Shown here piece after piece: positions 1 to 4,395 of a DNA stretch of 5,713 bases (its first letter is position 1; every line of letters begins with the position of its first letter). The notes under the pieces are model-generated. The model did no database searches and was not told the DNA's origin. It saw only the letters and a program-made list of their open reading frames with translations. Origin of the DNA: a bacterium (GTDB lineage: Bacteria; Tectomicrobia; Entotheonellia; Entotheonellales; Entotheonellaceae); contig JAPULM010000289.1 in assembly GCA_027294925.1 (NCBI GenBank), positions 1 through 5,713 of the forward strand. The letters run 5' to 3'. Both the position numbers and the translations under genes were made by a program.

Positions 1-1
1 C

Positions 2-106
2 ACCACGGCGCGTTACGCCCATCTGACCGAGGCCACCGAACAAAAGGCAGCAATCATCATCAACCGCCTGGTAAGTACCTTGCACGTCGATCTGCGCAGG
101 CTGTGA
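2..106 (+). CDS. Tyrosine recombinase, C-terminal end only (IS91-associated)
   Basis: The last 34 codons of a gene entering from the left edge. The peptide opens with TTARYAHLTE, which matches the segment around the nucleophilic tyrosine of tyrosine recombinases (usual form T..YAH), with Tyr at residue 5 of the visible part, followed by a basic C-terminal helix ending in DLRRL. The stop TGA at 104-106 overlaps the GTG start of the IS91 transposase (GTGA, 4 bp shared), so the two were translated as a coupled pair. In the family this recombinase-like protein accompanies IS91-type transposases; its exact role in transposition is not settled. It is distinct from the integron integrase at the right of the window. 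Whether the upstream part is intact cannot be seen. Confidence 0.75.
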   Translation, partial: TTARYAHLTEATEQKAAIIINRLVSTLHVDLRRL

Positions 107-1127
107 TCATCGAACTCGCCTCTATCGTTGATGAGTACGATGCGGCCTGCAAGGCAAAATATGCCGCCCGGCTCCTCCCCAGCCATCTGAGCGCCATCCG
201 CGCTATACAACGATGCCGTACACCGGATGCGGCTAGGCCGAGCGGCGGCTCCTGTCCTGTGGACACCGCAGCTGCCCCAAGTGTCAAAACCATGAGGCCA
301 CGAAATGGCTTGGGTGTCAGCAGGCCAAGTTGTTGCCGGTTGACTATTTTATGGTCACCTTCACCTTGCCCGATGAACTCAGGCAACTGGCCTGGCATCA
401 TCAGACCGACATTTACAATAGGTTGTTTGCTTGCGTCTCCAGCACGCTGAAAGCGTTTGGGCTCAAGTCCAACACATCTGGGGGCCGACATGGGCATGAC
501 GGTCATACGCCATACCCATAACAGGCAGCTGGATTATCATCCCCATGTGCATGCCGTGGCGCCAGGTGGCGGCATCGACAAGCGCAGGCGGCAATGGAAA
601 AAGAAACAAGGCAAATACCTGTTTCAGTGCGTCTGCCTTGGCCAAGGTATTTCGTGCTAGATTTCTCGACGCCATCAACAAGGCAGGACTCTCCATCCCC
701 GCGAATCTACCGGAGAAATGTTAGCGACTGTTCTCCTGTCGGCAAAGGCCAAGCCGCCTTGAAATACTTGTGCCGCTATCTCTACCGGGGCGTCATCAGT
801 GAAAACAATATCGTCTCCAATCAGCACCGACAGGTGACCTTTACATATATCGAAGGCCGTACCGGCAAAACGCGATATCGCACCCTCGCGGGCGAAGACT
901 TTTTATGGCTGGTGTTGCAACACGTCTTGCCCAAAGGCTTTCGCCGCGTCAGAGATTATGGCTTTCTACACGGCAAGGCAAAAAAGCTGCTGTCTGTGGT
1001 GCAACTCGCCTTCAAGGTCATGATTGCAGCTAGGTTGCCCCGGCCAAGGCCAGTTTTCAAGTGTCCCAGGTGCCAAGCACCGATGGCTGTGGTGGCTTTT
1101 CTCCGGCCTGCGTGGCAATCGGGGTAG
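103..1127 (+). pseudogene. IS91-family HUH transposase, multiply frameshifted
   Basis: Rolling-circle type transposase, recognisable across three reading frames. Frame 1 from GTG at 103 gives the N-terminus (IIELASIV, then LPSHLSAIRAIQRCRT). Frame 3 from about 252 gives the rest of the zinc finger (SCGHRSCPKCQN) and PVDYFMVTFTLPDELR. Frame 1 returns near 470 with LGADMGMTVIRHTH and the HUH motif in DYHPHVHAVAPGGG. Frame 2 from about 626 gives SALAKVFRARFLDAIN and ends at TAG 722-724. Frame 3 from about 725 gives the catalytic-tyrosine segment YLCRYLYRGVI, then RTLAGEDFLWLVLQHVLPKGF and a C-terminal CPRC pair. At least four frame changes and one in-frame stop are needed, and the zinc finger region is also short by roughly a dozen residues compared with relatives. 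HUH and tyrosine motifs survive, but no intact protein can be made. Confidence 0.9.
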
Positions 1128-1285
1128 TTCTCACAGCACGATTACCAATAGGCGACTAAAGCGGCTTATTTCTGACTTCTGACTCAGTAGGCATATTGGC
1201 ATTGCCCGCTGTGACCGCCCTTGGCGGGATTTCCCAGGTCCTATAAGCCAGCAATGGGAAATGAAAAGTGTCGTTTTCGCTGACG

Positions 1286-1350
1286 TAAAAAAACACCATC
1301 CACCTGACACAGGAGGGTCGAGCTTTTTATGAAATAGCCTTGTTTTTTTA
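1286..1350. repeat. 10-bp inverted repeat in IS91 3' tail (possible end structure)
   Basis: TAAAAAAACA at 1286-1295 is the exact reverse complement of TGTTTTTTTA at 1341-1350. Between them lies a second short repeat, CCTGACACAGG (1303-1313). A further small hairpin, CCGCC-CTT-GGCGG, sits upstream near 1216-1228. IS91 elements end downstream of the transposase gene in a region that works as replication origin, and this structure lies where that would be expected. Assignment as such is inference. Confidence 0.4.
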
Positions 1351-1390
1351 GCTTGTTCGCAGGCTAGGGCACTCGCTCGCCTTGAATAAA

Positions 1391-1482
1391 GGACTCATCC
1401 TACCACAGCACACACCGCCTGAGAGCTCAAAAAAGATATTTGCTTATATGAAGCGTCCCGTCGGATGCCCGGGCTCGTCCAA
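1391..1482 (-). other. Remnant of cassette 4, truncated by the IS91 insertion
   Basis: If attC3 is read on the minus strand, the next cassette starts with TTGGAC at 1482 and runs leftwards. Only about 90 bp remain before sequence that appears to belong to the IS91 element. No gene can be recognised in the stub. Its own attC would have carried the R'' box GTCCAAC, and none is seen further left, as expected if the insertion and deletion removed it. Confidence 0.45.
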
Positions 1483-1539
1483 CTACAGGATAAGATCGTG
1501 GTTCGCTTCGCTCTCACGATCTATCCTTATTCGTTATGT
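1477..1539 (-). other. attC: attC3: integron attC site ending cassette 3
   Basis: Read on the minus strand the site runs from R'' ACATAAC (1539-1533) to R' GTTGGAC (1483-1477), 63 bp. The arms fold: AGGATA 1487-1492 with TATCCT 1522-1527 and GATCGTG 1494-1500 with CACGATC 1515-1521, A1493 remaining extrahelical, 14-base loop. R'' is exactly complementary to the first bases of cassette 3 (TTATGT from 3071), which is what site-specific insertion produces. Two oddities: the spacer next to R' is only 3 nt against 6 in attC1 and attC2, and the single extrahelical base lies on the opposite arm from those two sites, so orientation by that criterion alone would be reversed. Confidence 0.75.
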
Positions 1540-3071
1540 GGCTATTCTGCATGCTGATACTCGAACAGAGGCGTTCTGCCTTGACCTCGATAGTCAAGGC
1601 GCAAGATTCTGCTGACAGGAGCGACCCCAGGGTGCCGTAGCATCGCATTCCTGTACATTGCCGGTCTCATCGCTCCCGCCTCGCCTACGCGTCTCAGTGA
1701 ACAGTGAAGGTGGGGTTTCCCTCGGCCGGAAGAGCGCACCAAATTCCAACACGTTCGTTGCCAAGCGTGGCCTTCTAATCAGAACCTTGGGCCAGGGTCT
1801 AATCCAAGGCCCGAGCGGCCGCCCATAATGTAGTTATTGGGGCTCATCGCTATATGCTTGGCCGCTGCCAGTACGTCACGCTGGCAACGTTCGAGAATCG
1901 TCGTCTCAAAGATTGAGACAGCACCAAGCATGGCCGTGACGCTGTCCAATACAGCGCGTGCCGAGTCTGCAGCGTGAGTGCAAGCCAAACGTAGGCCAAG
2001 CCGAGCTTCGCTCAAGGACTCACCGCCAATATCCACGGCGGCCATCAGTTTCTTCATTGCGTCTATTAAAAAGGCTCTCGCGGCCCTGATCAGGGCCTCG
2101 CATCTTCCCAATTCAAGCTGGACACTTTCCCTGTCGCGTAGCAATGCGTTGCTACCTTGGCGCCCCTTTCGGCTTGCTATATCAGCAGCGCAGGTCATTG
2201 CCCCACGCGCTATGCCAAGCGGAACAACGGCAACGGTCCAAGAGAATATTGAGCCCCAAGGAATACGATACAGCACATCGTCTACTGTGGCCCTCCCGCC
2301 CAATTGGGGATGCGAATACTGCTCGGGCACAAAAACCTCTTTGACCTCGAAGTCATTGCTGCCCGTCGCTTTCAAACCAGACACATGCCACGTATCGATG
2401 AGCGTGACATCGCGAGCATGAAAGTAGCTGCCGATCATCTGCGGGTTCGTATTTCCCTCGACATTAGCCACTCGGCACAAACCCATGTACCAGTTGGCGT
2501 GATTGCTACCACTTGCAAACGTCCAATGGCCAGAAACGAGATATCCACCATCACACGGGGTGGCTATCCTGTTCGGCATTGTTCCACTCACCACAAACGA
2601 CTGGGGATCTTCGAACATTACACGCGACACCGCCGGGTCGAGATACCCGGCGACTCGGCTCATTCCTGCCCCGTTGCCCACCAGCCACCCCACCGAGCCA
2701 TCGAGCGCAGCAGCCTCTTCGACTATCTCCATGAACTCCAACGGAGAAAGCTGCGGGCCACCATGGCTTTTGGGCAACCAAAGTCGAAAGAGGCCCGCTT
2801 CTGCTAAAGCTGCGAACACTTGTTCGGGTAGACATCGGTCACGATCAAAGGTCTGACGATGTTCGGCAATGAGCGGTGCCAGGTTTCGAACGGTTGAGAT
2901 GAAATCGCTCGATGTTGACTCACGTTGCATATCGGTGTTCCTCAAGCCTCTCGGCCTACTTCCGGTTGGCAAAAAGTCAAGCGTATCGAGGTCTACGCGA
3001 GCGTCCCCCGATCAGAGCACTCGGCAGTCACATACCTTATATCTCAGTCTTTGGGAAGCGCCGCCACATAA
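1483..3071 (-). other. Gene cassette 3 (flavoprotein monooxygenase cassette, 1589 bp)
   Basis: The cassette runs on the minus strand from TTATGT, immediately after the recombination point in the attC2 R' box, to the G of the attC3 R' box. Its leader of 140 bp (3071-2931) has no gene. It holds one large gene and then a 3' stretch of about 240 bp before attC3. It is long for a cassette with a single gene but not outside the known range. Confidence 0.7.
1779..2930 (-). CDS. Flavin-dependent monooxygenase, acyl-CoA dehydrogenase fold
   Basis: A 383-residue protein of the acyl-CoA dehydrogenase superfamily. An N-terminal helical domain (about 8-115) contains LPEQVFAALAEAGLFRLWLP and HGGPQLSPLEF, followed by a beta domain with GHWTFASGSNHANWYMG at 134-150 and GLKATGSND at 185-193, then a C-terminal helical domain. 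The G.W.FASG..HA.W pattern is typical of the oxygenase branch (group D flavin monooxygenases such as HpaB, HsaA and DszC relatives), which use reduced FMN from a partner reductase to hydroxylate a substrate, and not of fatty-acid dehydrogenases. No reductase gene is near, so reduced flavin would have to come from a host enzyme. The substrate is unknown. I chose ATG 2930 over an upstream TTG at 2972 because GAGGA lies about 8 nt before the ATG. Cytoplasmic; no signal peptide. Confidence 0.85.
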   Translation of the reverse strand: MQRESTSSDFISTVRNLAPLIAEHRQTFDRDRCLPEQVFAALAEAGLFRLWLPKSHGGPQLSPLEFMEIVEEAAALDGSVGWLVGNGAGMSRVAGYLDPAVSRVMFEDPQSFVVSGTMPNRIATPCDGGYLVSGHWTFASGSNHANWYMGLCRVANVEGNTNPQMIGSYFHARDVTLIDTWHVSGLKATGSNDFEVKEVFVPEQYSHPQLGGRATVDDVLYRIPWGSIFSWTVAVVPLGIARGAMTCAADIASRKGRQGSNALLRDRESVQLELGRCEALIRAARAFLIDAMKKLMAAVDIGGESLSEARLGLRLACTHAADSARAVLDSVTAMLGAVSIFETTILERCQRDVLAAAKHIAMSPNNYIMGGRSGLGLDPGPRF

Positions 3072-3147
3072 CGCGAAAACTCACCTGCTGCCGGAAGCGG
3101 AAGCGCAGCGAACGCTGTAGGCAGTCAGGTGCAGTGCTGTGTTAGAC
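3066..3147 (-). other. attC: attC2: integron attC site ending cassette 2
   Basis: On the minus strand: R'' GTCTAAC (3147-3141), 5-nt spacer, then a stem and finally a 6-nt spacer and R' GTTATGT (3072-3066). Stem pairs are 3133-3135 with 3079-3081 (AGT/ACT), 3126-3131 with 3082-3087 (CAGGTG/CACCTG) and 3120-3124 with 3088-3092 (GGCAG/CTGCC). C3132 and T3125 are the two extrahelical bases. The 3 bp, bulge, 6 bp, bulge, stem pattern with 5- and 6-nt spacers is the classic attC layout and is shared exactly by attC1. R'' complements the cassette 2 start TTAGAC at 3823. The TAA stop of mazF lies inside R''. Confidence 0.92.
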
Positions 3148-3498
3148 TGGGTCTGACAACAGGGTCGCAAGCTTTGCCATTACCTCTGCCATTGTCTCTA
3201 CTGGCAACATGCCGATAAACTCTGCCTGGCGCGCCCGCCAATCCAGACTCTTGACCTGATCGGCCAACACCACACCCGTCACGCGCAACCCTGTTGGAAT
3301 GCGTACCTCAAACGGATATCCCTTGCGCTGATTTGTGATTGGGCATAGGAGTGCTAACCCTACCCGACCATTGTATGCCGACGGCGACAGGACCACCGCA
3401 GGCCGCCGCCCCGCCTGTTCATGCCCCGCCTGGGGATGCAGACTGATCCAGACCGCATCCCCGCGTTCGGGCACATAAGCTCCTGATGCCTCTACCAC
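3142..3498 (-). CDS. mazF: MazF-family mRNA interferase toxin
   Basis: A 118-residue toxin of the MazF/PemK family, a sequence-specific endoribonuclease that cuts mRNA and stops translation when not neutralised by MazE. Family blocks are clear: YVPERGDAVWI at 8-18, GHEQAGRRPAVVLSPSAYN at 25-43, CPITNQRKGYPFEV at 52-65 and GVVLADQVKSLDWRAR near 75-90. Arg32 and Thr55 match the catalytic Arg29 and Thr52 of Escherichia coli MazF. The length is normal. The GTG start (3498-3496) overlaps the end of mazE by 7 bp, and GGAGGGG (3509-3503) lies a few bases upstream inside mazE, so translation is coupled. The TAA stop is built from the attC2 R'' box. Nothing suggests inactivation. The recognised RNA triplet or pentamer cannot be read from sequence alone. 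Confidence 0.95.
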   Translation of the reverse strand: MVEASGAYVPERGDAVWISLHPQAGHEQAGRRPAVVLSPSAYNGRVGLALLCPITNQRKGYPFEVRIPTGLRVTGVVLADQVKSLDWRARQAEFIGMLPVETMAEVMAKLATLLSDPV

Positions 3499-3734
3499 AC
3501 TTCCCCTCCGACCGCTGGTCCCGTATCGACTTCATGATGCAGGTTCTGCGGAGTCACGTGCTTGAGCAATTCTTCGAGGGTGATGGCCGGGCGAGACAGT
3601 GGCGTGACGAGCAACTTGCCGTCGTGTAGCGAGATCTCGACCAGCGCACCTTGCTCTAGGTGGATCTCAACGGCAAACGACTTCGGGATGCGTAAGGCTA
3701 AGCTATTCCCCCACTTTTGGATACGCGCTTTCAT
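3492..3734 (-). CDS. mazE: MazE-family antitoxin (AbrB-type DNA-binding)
   Basis: An 80-residue antitoxin. Residues 1-45 form the swapped-hairpin AbrB/MazE DNA-binding domain (MKARIQKWGNSLALRIPKSF, then EISLHDGKLLVTPL). The acidic tail, ending in EEVDTGPAVG-like sequence (here HHEVDTGPAVGGEVW), is the part that wraps and blocks MazF in the family. A longer open frame extends upstream to 3857, but I start at ATG 3734 because AGGAGG (3745-3740) lies 5 nt before it and the family begins at this Met. It heads a two-gene operon with mazF. MazE, alone or with MazF, represses its own promoter, and a matching palindrome lies between the -10 box and this start. Confidence 0.95.
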   Translation of the reverse strand: MKARIQKWGNSLALRIPKSFAVEIHLEQGALVEISLHDGKLLVTPLSRPAITLEELLKHVTPQNLHHEVDTGPAVGGEVW

Positions 3735-3743
3735 AGGCCCCTC

Positions 3744-3788
3744 CTTTGTATCTACAAAGAGGATACCGATTTTCACCTTTAACCACAA
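3744..3788 (-). promoter_or_regulatory. mazEF promoter with palindromic operator
   Basis: On the minus strand, TTGTGG (3788-3783) and TATCCT (3765-3760) are 17 bp apart and make a plausible sigma-70 promoter. Directly downstream is a perfect palindrome, CTTTGTA-GA-TACAAAG (3759-3744), where transcription would start, overlapping the mazE ribosome binding site by 2 bp. This is the expected place for the MazE/MazEF autorepression site. The palindrome is seen; the promoter and regulatory roles are inferred. Confidence 0.6.
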
Positions 3789-3817
3789 GCCATAGGATGT
3801 CCTCCATGAAGAATGGG

Positions 3818-3876
3818 GTCTAACGAATAAGGATAAGGTCGTGAGAGTGCAAAGCACTCAACAGCAGCCGATAGGC
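3818..3876 (-). other. Degenerate or hybrid attC-like site upstream of the mazEF cassette
   Basis: On the minus strand this runs from GCCTATC (3876-3870, a one-base variant of the usual GCCTAAC) to a good R' box GTTAGAC (3824-3818). A short stem GAGTGC/GCACTC (3845-3850, 3854-3859) is present. The 3' arm, CACGACCTTATCC plus a 6-nt spacer, closely matches the 3' arm of attC3 (CACGATCTTATCC). The 5' arm does not pair with it, so the site lacks a normal attC fold. It appears to be half of an attC3-type site joined to other sequence. Confidence 0.5.
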
Positions 3877-3901
3877 TGACCGCTCCGCGGTCAGCCTATC
3901 G
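3869..3901. repeat. Perfect 15-bp palindrome with 3-base loop
   Basis: CGATAGGCTGACCGC (3869-3883) and its exact reverse complement (3887-3901) flank TCC. One arm contains the R' box of attC1 (GATAGGC on the minus strand, 3900-3894) and the other contains the R''-like box GCCTATC of the next site (3876-3870). There is no T-run, so it is not an ordinary terminator. Confidence 0.9.
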
Positions 3902-3991
3902 ACCAAGCTCAGGCGCGGGTGACAGGCGAGAGGAACACGACCCACAAAAAAAACTACGCTGTCACCCGTCGCCTGCAGCGCCTTGTTAGGC
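3894..3991 (-). other. attC: attC1: integron attC site ending cassette 1
   Basis: On the minus strand: R'' GCCTAAC (3991-3985), 5-nt spacer, stem, 6-nt spacer and R' GATAGGC (3900-3894). Pairs are 3977-3979 with 3907-3909 (AGC/GCT), 3970-3975 with 3910-3915 (CGCCTG/CAGGCG) and 3959-3968 with 3916-3925 (CTGTCACCCG/CGGGTGACAG), with C3976 and T3969 extrahelical and a 33-base loop. The layout and the identities of the bulged bases equal those of attC2. The R' box departs from the GTTRRRY consensus in its second base (GAT for GTT). When translated the minus strand gives PNKALQAT, a peptide often mis-annotated from attC sites. Confidence 0.88.
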
Positions 3992-4071
3992 GTAGACTTG
4001 GCCAGCAAGATACTGGATTAATCTGAGTCCGACCCCGGTTTTCCAACTCCGCCAGGTTCTGTTGCATAAAA

Positions 4072-4395
4072 CTACGGATTCCTATTGCGCATCGCCGCGT
4101 GTGTCAGTCGTTCGGCGTAGGCGAATAGCAATTCGTTATCTGGCAGCTTTTTCAACTCCTCGATATCAGGCGCATCACTCATGAACTCGAGCAGCTTCCC
4201 TCGCGGCGTCTCTCTGTAGCCGTTCTGAAAGAACTCATACAAGTCCATCGGATCCTCGGTGTTTGTTGAAACGGGCACGACGCGGTCGAAGAACGTCTCT
4301 GGGTGTGATCTATATGCTGCCACCTCAGCATCTGACAACTCAGCCGTCACTATGTGACTCTGGCCGCCGTTATCGGTGATGACAAGGTATGTCAA
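4072..4395 (-). CDS. Hypothetical protein of cassette 1, 107 aa
   Basis: I do not recognise this protein. It is a soluble, acidic sequence without membrane segments or signal peptide. It opens with a hydrophobic strand ([10 protein letters not shown]), continues with a helix-like part ([19 protein letters not shown]) and a C-terminal helical part ([21 protein letters not shown]), which reads as real coding sequence. The start is taken as TTG at 4395; no clear ribosome binding site precedes it, and an in-frame stop lies about 30 bp further upstream. It runs in array orientation and is followed, 80 bp after its stop, by attC1, so it is the gene of the first cassette. Its start region overlaps the 5' end of the integrase gene by 20 bp on the other strand. 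The promoter cannot be identified. Small unknown proteins are the rule in environmental cassettes. Confidence 0.6.
   Translation of the reverse strand: MTYLVITDNGGQSHIVTAELSDAEVAAYRSHPETFFDRVVPVSTNTEDPMDLYEFFQNGYRETPRGKLLEFMSDAPDIEELKKLPDNELLFAYAERLTHAAMRNRNP

Larger units (their letters stand above)
1..1390 (+). mobile_element. IS91-family element, 3' portion, degenerate
   Basis: This stretch holds the tail of a tyrosine recombinase, a decayed IS91-type HUH transposase and a non-coding tail of about 260 bp. The pairing of a small tyrosine recombinase directly upstream of, and overlapping, the transposase is known for one group of IS91-family elements. The left end lies outside the window. 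The right end is not fixed: I place it near 1330-1390 because the 3' tail contains an inverted repeat (1286-1295 with 1341-1350) and CTTG and GTTC tetranucleotides, which resemble IS91 target or end motifs, but I cannot prove the boundary. It lies in the distal part of the integron array and removes most of cassette 4. The element is almost certainly unable to move by itself now. Confidence 0.75.
1128..1778. other. Long stretch without a supported gene
   Basis: From left to right this holds the non-coding IS91 tail (1128 to about 1390), a stub of cassette 4 (to 1482), attC3 (1477-1539) and the 3' untranslated part of cassette 3 (1540-1778). The last part contains a hairpin, GCCTTGAC at 1578-1585 pairing with GTCAAGGC at 1593-1600 around a 7-base loop. 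It lacks a T-run on either side, so I do not call it an intrinsic terminator. Short open frames here show no recognisable protein features. Confidence 0.6.
3072..3823 (-). other. Gene cassette 2 (mazEF toxin-antitoxin cassette, 752 bp)
   Basis: The cassette starts with TTAGAC right after the G of the core site at 3818-3824 and ends with the G of the attC2 R' box at 3072. It contains a promoter, palindromic operator, mazE, mazF and attC2, with only 89 bp ahead of the first gene. Toxin-antitoxin cassettes with their own promoters are a known and repeated theme in large integrons, where they are thought to hinder loss of cassettes. Confidence 0.85.

Noticed and set aside
1578..1600. 8-bp hairpin as a rho-independent terminator for the oxygenase gene
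   Set aside because: No T-run follows the stem on either strand, and it lies about 180 bp past the stop.
1690..1740. GTGCG on the minus strand near 1739 as the 5' end of a group II intron of the attC-targeting class
   Set aside because: No domain V motif, no reverse transcriptase fragment and no intron-like 3' end between there and attC3.
1542..1742. Minus-strand 66-aa frame ending just before attC3
   Set aside because: TTG start, no ribosome binding site, arginine-rich composition without recognisable domain. It could be a second tiny gene in cassette 3, but nothing supports it.
2304..2807. Plus-strand frame of 167 aa opposite the oxygenase gene
   Set aside because: Shadow of the minus-strand gene, with no domain or ribosome binding site.
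3820..4008. Minus-strand 62-aa frame containing PNKALQAT
   Set aside because: It is a translation of attC1 and the following scar; this peptide is a known mis-annotation of attC repeats.
4366..4395. TTGACA at 4395-4390 (minus) as the -35 box of a cassette promoter
   Set aside because: At 17 bp the matching -10 would be TAACGG, a poor match, and the hexamer overlaps the proposed TTG start.
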